From positions 2,790,001 to 2,854,000 of the forward strand of contig NZ_CP043959.1 in the NCBI RefSeq assembly GCF_008632955.1: a stretch of DNA of 64,000 bases. Reading direction: 5' to 3'. The first letter of the stretch is position 1; every line of letters starts with the position of its first letter. The translations under genes and the position numbers were made by a program. The notes under the pieces were generated by a model. The model made no database searches and was not told the origin of the DNA. It was given only the letters and a program-made list of their open reading frames with translations. This stretch comes from Streptomyces tendae (GTDB taxonomy: Bacteria > Actinomycetota > Actinomycetes > Streptomycetales > Streptomycetaceae). Of the stretch, positions 18,169 to 26,285 are shown one piece after another.

Positions 18169-18743
18169 TGCGCCTCAACTTCACCGTCAACGGACGGCCC
18201 CAGGAAGCCGACGACGTCTGGGAGGGCGAGTCCCTGCTCTACGTCCTGCGCGAGCGCCTCGGCCTGCCCGGCTCCAAGAACGCCTGCGAGCAGGGCGAGT
18301 GCGGGTCGTGCACGGTACGGCTCGACGGCGTGCCCGTGTGCTCCTGCCTCGTCGCCGCCGGCCAGGCCGAGGGCCGCGAGGTCGTCACCGTGGAAGGCCT
18401 GGCGGACTTCGCCCGGCAACGCGCCTGCGGCAGCGGCGGCACCGGCGGCACCTCCCTCGACGAGGCCAAGGGGTGGCGGGCGCAGGGCACCGACTCGCAG
18501 GCCGGCGGGGACACCGAACTGTCACCCGTGCAGCAGGCGTTCATCGACGCCGGCGCCGTCCAGTGCGGCTTCTGCACGCCCGGTCTGCTGGTCGCCGCCG
18601 ACGAGATGCTGGAGCGCAACCCCAGCCCGTCCGACGCGGACATCCGCGAGGCGCTCTCCGGCAACCTGTGCCGCTGCACCGGCTACGAGAAGATCATGGA
18701 CGCGGTCCGCCTCGCGGCCGCCCGCCGGTCCGAGGGGGTCTGA
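18168..18743 (+). CDS. xanthine dehydrogenase [2Fe-2S] subunit
   Basis: 191 aa. The plant-type ferredoxin cluster is bound by CEQGECGSC with a fourth Cys in VPVCSC (about 43-65), and the C-terminal all-helical cluster by CGFCTPG and NLCRCTGY (about 142-180). Family members are usually about 155-165 aa; here a Gly/Ser-rich loop of about 35 residues (RACGSGGTGGTSLDEAKGW...GGDTELSPVQQ) sits between the two cluster domains. Such a loop seems usual in Streptomyces homologues (recalled, not checked). It begins in the stop codon of the FAD gene and ends two bases before the Mo subunit start. Confidence 0.93.
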   Translation: MRLNFTVNGRPQEADDVWEGESLLYVLRERLGLPGSKNACEQGECGSCTVRLDGVPVCSCLVAAGQAEGREVVTVEGLADFARQRACGSGGTGGTSLDEAKGWRAQGTDSQAGGDTELSPVQQAFIDAGAVQCGFCTPGLLVAADEMLERNPSPSDADIREALSGNLCRCTGYEKIMDAVRLAAARRSEGV

Positions 18744-18745
18744 GC

Positions 18746-21136
18746 ATGCCCACGAACGGCGTTCCCACGAAGATCACACAAGGCTCGGGCACCAAGGGCG
18801 GCATCGGCGAGTCCACCCTCCGCCCCGACGGCACCCTCAAGGTCACCGGCGAGTTCGCGTACTCGTCCGACATGTGGCACGAGGACATGCTCTGGGGGCA
18901 GATCCTGCGCTCCACCGTCGCCCACGCCGAGATCGTCTCCCTCGACACGGCCGAGGCGCTCGCCACCCCGGGCGTGTACGCCGTCATGACGTACGACGAC
19001 CTGCCCACCGACGTGAAGCACTACGGCCTGGAGATCCAGGACACCCCCGTCCTCGCCCACGGCAAGGTCCGCCATCACGGCGAACCGGTCGCGATCGTCG
19101 CCGCCGACCACCCGGAGACGGCCCGCCGTGCCGCCGCGAAGATCAAGGTGGAGTACCGTGAACTGCCGGTGATCACCGACGAGGCGTCCGCGACCGCCCC
19201 CGACGCGATCCTGATCCACGAGGACCGCGACGACCATCACATCGGGCACGTCCCGCACCCCAACATCGTGCACCGCCAGCCCATCGTGCGCGGCGACGTC
19301 GCGGCGGCCCGGGAGCGGGCCGACGTCATCGTCGAGGGCGAGTACACCTTCGGCATGCAGGACCAGGCCTTCCTCGGCCCCGAGTCCGGCCTCGCCGTGC
19401 CCGAGGAGGACGGCGGCGTCCACCTCTACATCGCCACCCAGTGGCTCCACTCCGACCTGCGCCAGATCGCACCCGTGCTCGGCCTGCCCGAGGACAAGGT
19501 GCGGATGACCCTGGCCGGCGTCGGCGGCGCGTTCGGCGGGCGCGAGGACCTGTCCATGCAGATCCACGCCTGCCTGCTCGCCCTGCGCACCGGCAAGCCC
19601 GTCAAGATCGTTTACAACCGCTTCGAGTCCTTCTTCGGCCACGTCCACCGCCACCCCGCCAAGCTGCACTACGAGCACGGCGCCACCGCGGACGGCACGC
19701 TGACCCACGTCAAGGCCCGCATCGTCCTCGACGGCGGCGCGTACGCCTCCGCCTCCCCGGCCGTGGTCGGCAACGCCTCCTCGCTCGGCGTCGGGCCGTA
19801 CGCCGTGGACGACGTCGACATCGAGGCCATCGCGCTCTACACCAACAACCCGCCCTGCGGCGCGATGCGCGGCTTCGGCGCGGTCCAGGCGTGCTTCGCC
19901 TACGAGGCGCAGATGGACAAGCTGGCGGCACGGCTCGGCCTGGACCCGGTGGACCTGCGGCAGCGCAACGCCATGGAACAGGGCACCCTGCTGCCCACCG
20001 GGCAGCCCGTCGACTCCCCGGCACCGGTCGCCGAACTCCTGCGCCGTGTCAAGGCGATGCCCCTGCCCCCGGAGCGCCAGTGGGAGTCCAGCGAGGGCGC
20101 CGACGTACGCCAGCTGCCCGGCGGCCTGTCCAACACCACGCACGGCGAGGGTGTCGTCCGGGGCGTCGGCTACGCGGTCGGCATCAAGAACGTCGGGTTC
20201 TCCGAGGGCTTCGACGACTACTCCACCGCCCGCGTCCGCATGGAGGTGGTCGGCGGCGAACCGGTCGCCACCGTGCACACCGCGATGGCGGAGGTCGGCC
20301 AGGGGGGCGTCACCGTCCACGCGCAGATCGCCCGCACCGAGCTGGGCGTCGCCCAGGTGACCATCCACCCCGCCGACACCCGCGTCGGCTCGGCGGGTTC
20401 GACGTCCGCGTCCCGTCAGACGTACGTCACCGGCGGCGCGGTCAAGAAAGCCTGCGAGCTGGTCCGGGAGCGGGTCCTCGACCTGGGCCGGCGCAAGCTG
20501 GGCTCCTACCACCCCGCCTGGGCCGACGCCGAACTCCTCCTGGAGGGCGGCAAGGTCGTCACCGACGGCGGCGAGGTCCTCGCCAACCTGGTCGACGTCC
20601 TCGGCGACGAGGCCGTCGAGGTCGAGGAGGAGTGGCGGCACCGGCCGACGGAGCCCTTCGACCTGCGCACCGGACAGGGCAACGGACACGTCCAGTACTC
20701 CTTCGCCGCGCACCGCGCCGTCGTCGAGGTCGACACCGAACTCGGCCTGGTGAAGGTGATCGAGCTGGCCTGCGCGCAGGACGTCGGCAAGGCGCTCAAC
20801 CCGCTGTCGGTCGTCGGCCAGATCCAGGGCGGTACCACCCAGGGGCTGGGTGTGGCCGTCATGGAGGAGATCATCGTCGACCCGAAGACCGCGAAGGTAC
20901 GGAACCCGTCCTTCACGGACTACCTCATCCCCACCATCCTCGACACGCCGACCATCCCGGTCGACGTGCTCGAACTCGCCGACGACCACGCGCCGTACGG
21001 CCTGCGCGGCATCGGCGAGGCCCCGACCTTGTCCTCGACACCGGCGGTACTGGCAGCAATCCGAGCAGCAACGGGCTTGGACCTGAACAGGACCCCGGTC
21101 CGCCCGGAACACCTCACGGTGACGAAGGAGGGCTGA
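18746..21136 (+). CDS. xanthine dehydrogenase molybdopterin-binding subunit
   Basis: 796 aa. Catalytic subunit of hypoxanthine/xanthine oxidation. An a/b hammerhead domain (about 28-140: RPDGTLKVTGEFAYSSDM) is followed by the Mo-cofactor domains with the conserved GVGGAFGGRED (about 254-264), AMRGFGAVQACFAYEAQMDKLA (about 373-395) and the C-terminal GIGEAPT (about 755-761), where the Glu is the proton-abstracting residue of xanthine dehydrogenases. Length matches the family. The downstream AzgA-type permease and XdhC maturation factor support purine as substrate. Confidence 0.93.
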   Translation: MPTNGVPTKITQGSGTKGGIGESTLRPDGTLKVTGEFAYSSDMWHEDMLWGQILRSTVAHAEIVSLDTAEALATPGVYAVMTYDDLPTDVKHYGLEIQDTPVLAHGKVRHHGEPVAIVAADHPETARRAAAKIKVEYRELPVITDEASATAPDAILIHEDRDDHHIGHVPHPNIVHRQPIVRGDVAAARERADVIVEGEYTFGMQDQAFLGPESGLAVPEEDGGVHLYIATQWLHSDLRQIAPVLGLPEDKVRMTLAGVGGAFGGREDLSMQIHACLLALRTGKPVKIVYNRFESFFGHVHRHPAKLHYEHGATADGTLTHVKARIVLDGGAYASASPAVVGNASSLGVGPYAVDDVDIEAIALYTNNPPCGAMRGFGAVQACFAYEAQMDKLAARLGLDPVDLRQRNAMEQGTLLPTGQPVDSPAPVAELLRRVKAMPLPPERQWESSEGADVRQLPGGLSNTTHGEGVVRGVGYAVGIKNVGFSEGFDDYSTARVRMEVVGGEPVATVHTAMAEVGQGGVTVHAQIARTELGVAQVTIHPADTRVGSAGSTSASRQTYVTGGAVKKACELVRERVLDLGRRKLGSYHPAWADAELLLEGGKVVTDGGEVLANLVDVLGDEAVEVEEEWRHRPTEPFDLRTGQGNGHVQYSFAAHRAVVEVDTELGLVKVIELACAQDVGKALNPLSVVGQIQGGTTQGLGVAVMEEIIVDPKTAKVRNPSFTDYLIPTILDTPTIPVDVLELADDHAPYGLRGIGEAPTLSSTPAVLAAIRAATGLDLNRTPVRPEHLTVTKEG

Positions 21137-21156
21137 CGCCCTGAAGTCGCCCGCCG

Positions 21157-21195
21157 CTGCGGGCAGTCGTGCCGCAGGGCGGCACGGGTGGGCGC
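21157..21195 (+). repeat. intergenic hairpin repeat, copy 1
   Basis: A 39-base element starting CTGCGGGCAGTCGTGCCGC and containing the dyad GTGCCGC/GCGGCAC then GGGTGGGCGC. The same element recurs at 25737-25776 with one added base. It lies between the Mo subunit gene and the permease gene and may act as an attenuator or mRNA end. Confidence 0.7.
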
Positions 21196-21353
21196 GGCGG
21201 CACCTACCGCCGGGCAGGCGCTTACCCCCCACCCCGCCCCGGCACCACCTCGTTCGTCTCGGGCCGTCCCCCGGGTCGTGCACCTCCCCAAATCCCGTCC
21301 CCACCACCCCGGTGGGCGCCGGGTGCCCCTATGAACCTTGGGAGCAGGCCCAC

Positions 21354-22811
21354 ATGACCCAACAGTCACTGCAACCGACGACCACAGCCGAGGACGCGGG
21401 AACAGGATCCCGCGTCCCGGCAGGACGGTCCTGGCTGGACCGCTACTTCCACATCACCCACAGAGGATCGACCGTCGCTCGCGAAGTGCGCGGCGGCACC
21501 ACCACCTTCATGGCGATGGCGTACATCCTCCTGCTCAACCCCCTGATCCTGTCCGGCAAGGACGCCGCGGGGAACACCCTCGCCACCACCGCCCTCATCA
21601 CGGCCACCGCCTTCGCCGCCGCCCTCAGCACGCTGCTCATGGGCTTCTTCGGCAAGGTGCCCCTCGCGCTCGCCGCCGGCCTCTCCGTCTCCGGTGTCCT
21701 CGCCTCGCAGGTCGCCCCGCAGATGACCTGGCCGCAGGCGATGGGCATGTGCGTGATGTACGGCGTGGTCATCATGCTCCTGGTCGTCACCGGCCTGCGT
21801 GAGATGATCATGAACGCCATCCCGCTCGCCCTGAAGCACGCGATCACCATGGGCATCGGCCTGTTCATCGCCCTGATCGGCTTCTACAAGGCCGGCTTCG
21901 TCCACCAGGGCGAGTCCACCCCGGTCACCCTCGGCCCGGCGGGCGAACTCGCCGGCTGGCCCGTCCTGTTGTTCGCCGTCACCCTCCTCGCTGTTTTCGT
22001 GCTCCAGGCCCGGGGCGTGCCCGGTGCCATCCTCATCGGCATCGCCGGCGGCACCGTACTGGCCGTCGCCCTCAACGCGTTCGGCGTGATCGACCCCGAG
22101 CAGTGGGCGAGCGGTCCGCCCGAACTGCACGGCGGCGCGGTGTCGATGCCGGACTTCACGCTCTTCGGGCACGTCGAGTTCGGCGGCTGGGGAGAGGTCG
22201 GCGCGATGACCGTCGGGATGATCGTCTTCACGCTGGTGCTGGCGGGCTTCTTCGACGCGATGGCGACCATCATCGGCGTGGGCACGGAGGCGAAACTCGC
22301 CGACGACGAGGGCCGGATGCCGGGCCTGTCCCGGGCGCTGTTCATCGACGGCGCGGGCGGCGCGATCGGCGGGGTCGCGGGCGCCTCCGGCCAGACCGTG
22401 TTCGTCGAGTCGGCGACCGGCGTGGGCGAGGGGGCCCGCACCGGCCTGTCCTCCGTCGTCACCGGCCTTTTCTTCGCCGCCTGCCTGTTCTTCACTCCGC
22501 TCACGGCGATCGTGCCGGGGGAGGTCGCCGCCGCGGCCCTGGTGGTGATCGGCGCGATGATGATGTCCAACGCCCGCCACGTCGACTGGGCCGACCGGGC
22601 CACCGCGATCCCGGTGTTCCTGACCGTGGTGGTCATGCCGTTCACCTACTCGATCACCGCGGGCGTGGCCGCCGGGGTCATCTCCTACGTCGCCGTCAAG
22701 ACCGGCCAGGGCAGGGCGCGGGAGGTCGGCGCCTTCATGTGGGGCCTCGCGCTCATCTTCCTGGTGTTCTTCGCCCTCGCCCCGATCGAGAGCTGGCTGG
22801 GCGTGCGCTGA
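21354..22811 (+). CDS. NCS2 family purine permease (AzgA type)
   Basis: 485 aa from ATG 21354, just downstream of a GGGAGCAGG stretch. Proton-coupled guanine/hypoxanthine uptake is the known role of this branch: the N-terminal FHITHRGSTVAREVRGGTTTFMAMAYI and NPLIL are AzgA signatures, and 12-14 membrane helices follow. Conserved substrate-site segments include GFFDAMATIIGVGTEA (about 300-315) and ASGQTVFVESATGVGEGARTGLSS (about 345-368). Placed between xanthine dehydrogenase and xdhC, it supplies purines for that enzyme. The 217-base gap before it holds a repeat hairpin, so read-through may be partial. Confidence 0.92.
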   Translation: MTQQSLQPTTTAEDAGTGSRVPAGRSWLDRYFHITHRGSTVAREVRGGTTTFMAMAYILLLNPLILSGKDAAGNTLATTALITATAFAAALSTLLMGFFGKVPLALAAGLSVSGVLASQVAPQMTWPQAMGMCVMYGVVIMLLVVTGLREMIMNAIPLALKHAITMGIGLFIALIGFYKAGFVHQGESTPVTLGPAGELAGWPVLLFAVTLLAVFVLQARGVPGAILIGIAGGTVLAVALNAFGVIDPEQWASGPPELHGGAVSMPDFTLFGHVEFGGWGEVGAMTVGMIVFTLVLAGFFDAMATIIGVGTEAKLADDEGRMPGLSRALFIDGAGGAIGGVAGASGQTVFVESATGVGEGARTGLSSVVTGLFFAACLFFTPLTAIVPGEVAAAALVVIGAMMMSNARHVDWADRATAIPVFLTVVVMPFTYSITAGVAAGVISYVAVKTGQGRAREVGAFMWGLALIFLVFFALAPIESWLGVR

Positions 22812-22856
22812 GGCCGCGATTTACTTCCGTACCACCGCAGTTGAGGAGAGCGAGAC

Positions 22857-24005
22857 ATGCTGGACATCGCCGAGGAGCTGGACCGGTGGGTCGCGCGGGG
22901 CCGTGACTTCGCCGTCGCCACCGTGGTGTCGGTCGGCGGCAGCGCGCCCCGCAGGGCCGGCGCCGCGCTCGCGGTCGACGCCGACGGCACGGCGGTCGGC
23001 TCGGTCTCCGGCGGGTGTGTGGAGGGCGCGGTGTACGAGCTGTGCGTGCGGGCGCTCGAGGACGGCGTGACCGTCCTCGAGCGCTTCGGCTACAGCGACG
23101 AGGACGCCTTCGCCGTCGGTCTGACCTGCGGCGGGATCATCGACGTCCTGGTCACCCCGGTACGGGCGGCCGACCCCGGCCGCCCCGTCCTGGCCTCCGC
23201 GCTCGCCTCGGCGGCCCACGGCCGGGCGGCCGCGCTGGCCCGGGTCGTGAACGGCCCGGACGACCTGCGGGGCCGCGCGCTCATGGTCCGCCCCGACGGG
23301 ACGTACGAGGGCGGCTTCGGCGGTCACCCGGACCTGGACCGCACGGTCGCCGCCGAGGCGGGCGCCTTCCTGGACGCGGGACGCACCGGCACCCTGGAGA
23401 TCGGGGAGCAGGGCTCGCGCTGCGGGGCGCCGCTCACCGTGCTGGTCGAGTCGTCCGTGCCGCCGCCCCGCATGATCGTGTTCGGCGCGATCGACTTCGC
23501 GGCCGCCCTGGTACGGGTCGGCACGTTCCTCGGCCACCACGTCACGGTGTGCGACGCGCGCCCCGTGTTCGCCACCCGGGCGCGTTTTCCCGAGGCCGAC
23601 GAGATCGTAGTCGAGTGGCCGCACGAGTACCTGGCCCGCACCACGGTCGACGCGCGCACGGTGCTGTGCGTACTCACCCACGACGCCAAGTTCGACGTAC
23701 CGCTGCTGAAGCTCGCCCTGCGCCTGCCGGTGGCCTACGTCGGCGCGATGGGCTCCCGGCGCACCCACCTCGACCGCGACGCCCGGCTGCGCGAGGCCGG
23801 CGTGACCGACCTGGAACTGGCCCGCCTCAGGTCCCCCATCGGCCTCGACCTGGGCGCCCGCACCCCGGAGGAGACGGCCCTGTCCATCGCGGCGGAGATC
23901 GTCGCCGACCGCCGTGGCGGCAGCGGCGCCGCCCTCACCGGCGCCCACACCCCGATCCACCACGACACCGGGACCCCGGCACGCCGCATCGGCTCGGTGG
24001 CCTGA
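22857..24005 (+). CDS. xdhC: XdhC-family molybdenum cofactor maturation factor
   Basis: 382 aa from ATG 22857, preceded by GAGGAGAG. XdhC proteins bind Mo cofactor, promote its sulphuration and insert it into xanthine dehydrogenase. The N-terminal XdhC/CoxI domain has ATVVSVGGSAPRRAGA and SVSGGCVEGAVYE; the C-terminal Rossmann part begins RMIVFGAIDFAAALVRVG and holds YVGAMGSRRTH and SPIGLDLGARTPEETALSIAAEI, all diagnostic. Placed at the end of the xanthine dehydrogenase cluster, as expected for a dedicated chaperone. Stops four bases before the convergent DinB-like gene. Confidence 0.92.
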   Translation: MLDIAEELDRWVARGRDFAVATVVSVGGSAPRRAGAALAVDADGTAVGSVSGGCVEGAVYELCVRALEDGVTVLERFGYSDEDAFAVGLTCGGIIDVLVTPVRAADPGRPVLASALASAAHGRAAALARVVNGPDDLRGRALMVRPDGTYEGGFGGHPDLDRTVAAEAGAFLDAGRTGTLEIGEQGSRCGAPLTVLVESSVPPPRMIVFGAIDFAAALVRVGTFLGHHVTVCDARPVFATRARFPEADEIVVEWPHEYLARTTVDARTVLCVLTHDAKFDVPLLKLALRLPVAYVGAMGSRRTHLDRDARLREAGVTDLELARLRSPIGLDLGARTPEETALSIAAEIVADRRGGSGAALTGAHTPIHHDTGTPARRIGSVA

Positions 24006-24008
24006 GCG

Positions 24009-24736
24009 CTACCGGGCGTCCACCGGCAGCGTGTGGCGGACCCGCCACAGGTCACGGAGCAGCGCGATCTCGGCCATGTGGTGGATGAACTCCAGGTTGG
24101 CTCCCGCGATCACACCGACGAACGGGTCGTCGGCGTCGGAACCGTAGGGGTACTGCGAGAAGCCGATCGTGTCGAGCTGCTCCTCGGTGACGCCGGCGAT
24201 CCCGTCCCGCCAGCGGTCGACCGCCGACCAGAACCGCCGGAGCGTCACGGCGGCGGAAGGGCTGAAGTCGACCATCAGCTTGGGGTCCTGCTTCCGTCCG
24301 CCGAAGGCCCACTCCCAGCCGCCCGCGAACTCGTAGTGCAGATGCCCCAGCCGCCATGCGATGGTCGTGAGCGGTGTCTCGTCGGGCTCCGGTTCCCCGG
24401 TGTGGGCGAGGACCTCCTCGACCCGCTCGATGCTCACGCTCCAGTCCTCGGCGATCTTGTCGACGCTCATCCCGCTCGCCGCCTGCCGGGCGACCTCCGC
24501 GTACTCGCTCGCGGGGATGTCCGGGTCGCCCAGGTCGAGCACCCACTCGCCGGGGCCGAACGCCCGGGGAGTCCTCGCCTCGGCCCGGGGCCGGATCGAC
24601 CAGCACCCGGGACCGGCTCCCAGAGGTACTCCTCGTCGCCGAGTCCCGCCAGTCGCGCACGGGCCATGTCCGTCGCCTTGTCGAACTGCTCCAGCAGGAT
24701 GCCCAAGCGGTCGGTCCGTGCGCCCTCGGTGCCCAT
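24009..24736 (-). pseudogene. DinB-like (YfiT/MSMEG) family protein, one apparent deletion
   Basis: ATG 24736 has AGGGGG upstream and opens MGTEGARTDRLGILLEQFDKATDMARARLAGLGDEEYLWEPVPG. The remainder (WSIRPRAEARTPRAFGPGEWVLDLGDPD, then TIAWRLGHLHYEFAGGWEWAFG and the final helix with HHMAEIALLRDLWR) lies one frame away; restoring one base in CCCGGG 24606-24611 joins them. The four-helix bundle with GDEEYLWEP, WRLGHL and HHMAEIALLRDL is that of DinB-superfamily metal-binding transferases, in which the three histidines bind metal; at least two are visible here. Substrate unknown; related proteins use low-molecular-weight thiols. Confidence 0.7.
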
Positions 24737-24856
24737 GTCAGGCCCCCTGTCGTCGGGTTGCGTCCAGATGCCAGGGGGAAGGTAGTGGTCCCGCGCCCGG
24801 GGGCGCGACCGCTTTTCGGCACACCCTCGCATGCGGAGACCGCCGGGACCGGTGGT

Positions 24857-25295
24857 TCAGGCCCTCCGCAGCAGCCGGTTCACCGCCCGGCCGAAGACCT
24901 GGCGGCCGGCGCGGGCCAGCAGCGCGTCGCATGCGGACGGCAGGAAACGCACCCGGATGTTCTCCGCCACACCACGCCGGCCCGGCCGCCGGGACCGGGC
25001 CCCACCTCGATCTCCGCCCAGCCGGTGACAACCCGGCCGCGCTTCTCCAGCCGGCAGAACCCGGGGGTGCCGCCCGCCGGGGGCCGCCAGACCGTCACCT
25101 CCATCGGGTCGTCGAAGGCGAGCGGGCCGAGGCCCGTGCGGGCGACGAAGACGGTGCCCTCGCCGGTGGGCGGGGGAGTGGTCACGGTGACGCGGGTCAG
25201 CGGGACCACCTCGCCGTGCCGGGGCCATGTGGTGAGCCTGCGCCACGCCTCGTCGAGGGGAGGGGAGCCGTGCGGTGGAGCTGGAAGGTGGCCAC
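24857..25295 (-). pseudogene. SRPBCC (START-like) family protein, two apparent deletions
   Basis: GTG 25295 gives VATFQLHRTAPLP; adding one base in GGGG 25257-25260 continues LDEAWRRLTTWPRHGEVVPLTRVTV, then VFVARTGLGPLAFDDPMEVTVWRPP and WAEIEVGPG. A second added base near 24964-24969 continues VVWRENIRVRFLPSACDALLARAGRQVFGRAVNRLLRRA. The result is a ~148-aa hydrophobic-cavity fold protein typical of polyketide-cyclase/dehydrase-like SRPBCC proteins of Streptomyces. No catalytic residue can be assigned. Lies alone, upstream of the repeat-rich intergenic block. Confidence 0.7.
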
Positions 25296-25493
25296 GGGGG
25301 ATCTTAGGATCGGCGGCCGGCCGGGGGTGCGTCCGTGCGGGCGGTGCACCCGTGCGGCCGGGGCTGTCAGCGGTGGACCGCGCCGGGCTCCGCCTTCCCC
25401 GGGGCGAGCAGCTGCGGCACGGTCACGAACACGTAGCCCGGGCCTTCAGCGGCGCTGACGGCCACCGGCCTGCCGGGTGCTGCTTCATGCCGG

Positions 25494-25536
25494 ATGCGGG
25501 CCGTCGAGGGCTGGTCGCGCAGTTCCCCGCGTCCCT
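25494..25536 (+). repeat. GCGCAGTTCCCCGCG repeat, unit A core
   Basis: Core starts ATGCGGGCCGTCGAGGGCTG and continues GTCGCGCAGTTCCCCGCG. First of three units; the surrounding similarity extends about 20 bases upstream (GGTGCCGGGTG-like). Confidence 0.7.
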
Positions 25537-25666
25537 CAAGGGGCACTGCCCACCTCGTGCGGACAGCCGCCCCGCGGGGTCGGCGCCCGCCTGCGGCGCC
25601 TCGTAGCGCCGCGTCGCGTGGTGTCCCCCGACGGTCACCGGGGTGCCGGGCGCGGTCGTGCGCCGG

Positions 25667-25712
25667 GTGCGGGCCGTCGAGGGCTGGTCGCGCAGTTCCC
25701 CGCGCCCCTGAG
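25667..25712 (+). repeat. GCGCAGTTCCCCGCG repeat, unit B core
   Basis: Starts GTGCGGGCCGTCGAGGGCTG and ends CCCCGCGCCCCTGAG; 173 bases after unit A. Flanking sequence GGGTGCCGGGCG and CGGTCGTGCGCCGG is shared with unit C. Confidence 0.75.
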
Positions 25713-25736
25713 AGGCGCTGCCTGAACCCACCCAGC

Positions 25737-25776
25737 CTGCGGGCAGTCGTGCCGCTGGGGCGGCACGGGTGGGCGC
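25737..25776 (+). repeat. intergenic hairpin repeat, copy 2
   Basis: 40 bases, identical to 21157-21195 except CAGG versus CTGGGG in the loop: CTGCGGGCAGTCGTGCCGC, loop, then GCGGCACGGGTGGGCGC. A decayed third relative (CTGTGGGTAGTCGCGCCAC) begins near 25920. Confidence 0.75.
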
Positions 25777-25850
25777 AGGCGGGGCCTCGTGGCGCCGGGT
25801 TGCGCAGTGTGCCTGCGGTGAGTGGGGTGCCGGGTGTTGTCGTACGCCGG

Positions 25851-25895
25851 GTGCGGGCCGTCGGGGGCCGGTCGCGCAGTTCCCGTGCCCCTGAG
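25851..25895 (+). repeat. GCGCAGTTCCCCGCG repeat, unit C core
   Basis: Starts GTGCGGGCCGTCGGGGGCCG and continues GTCGCGCAGTTCCCGTGCCC; 184 bases after unit B. Slightly diverged, one base shorter in the C run. Confidence 0.7.
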
Positions 25896-26177
25896 GGGGG
25901 CTGCCCTGGACCCACCCAGCCTGTGGGTAGTCGCGCCACCGGTGTGCCGGTGCGCAGGTCTCCGTGCTCCTGGAGGTCGCCGGCCGGTGTCGGCCGGATG
26001 GATGAACGTTGTTCTGGTTCAGGTCGCGGCGGAGGCGGCCTCCGACCTGCGCCGACCGCCACCCCGGGGCACGCTGGTGCAGAGCGGGGCAAGCTGGGTC
26101 AAAAGGTTTGAGGCAGCTCGGCCGCGGCACCCGCCACCCCGCAGCACTCCTCATACGCAGGGACGGAGCCCACTCCC

Positions 26178-26285
26178 ATGCACGACGCCGGTGACCACGC
26201 CCCGTTCCACGAGCAGCAGCACCACCACAACCGCCCCACCGCGGCCGGGCCGTACGCCGTGCGCAGAGGGAGGGCCCCGCGATGA
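26178..26285 (+). CDS. small His-rich ORF coupled to the glycan operon
   Basis: 35 aa: MHDAGDHAPFHEQQHHHNRP then TAAGPYAVRRGRAPR. ATG 26178 follows GGAG by about nine bases; the TGA overlaps the ATG of the first glycosyltransferase (ATGA), the same junction used throughout this operon. Third codon positions are G or C in nearly all codons, which favours real translation. Six histidines in the first 17 residues and a basic C-terminus suggest metal or acidic-partner binding, but no family is recognised. It could alternatively be a leader needed only for translational coupling. Confidence 0.5.
   Translation: MHDAGDHAPFHEQQHHHNRPTAAGPYAVRRGRAPR

Larger units (their letters stand above)
25296..26177. 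other. 882-bp repeat-rich intergenic block with possible gene remnant
   Basis: No complete gene. Three degenerate tandem units of about 175-185 bp occupy 25475-25905 (see repeats), with one copy of the hairpin repeat also seen at 21157. At the left edge, the minus strand ending at 25367 encodes EGPGYVFVTVPQLLAPGKAEPGAVHR, which reads like a real protein C-terminus with nothing recognisable upstream; it may be a gene end truncated by the repeat array. 26000-26177 must hold the promoter of the glycan operon; no clear -35/-10 pair stands out. Confidence 0.5.

Noticed and set aside
18683..21307. Open minus-strand frame of 874 codons opposite xanthine dehydrogenase
   Set aside because: Antisense shadow of a well-recognised enzyme; no ribosome-binding site or family.
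25475..25905. CRISPR array
   Set aside because: Only three degenerate units of ~180 bp, no 25-40 bp direct repeats with unique spacers and no cas gene.
25296..26177. Insertion sequence remnant
   Set aside because: No transposase fragment, terminal inverted repeats or target duplication seen.
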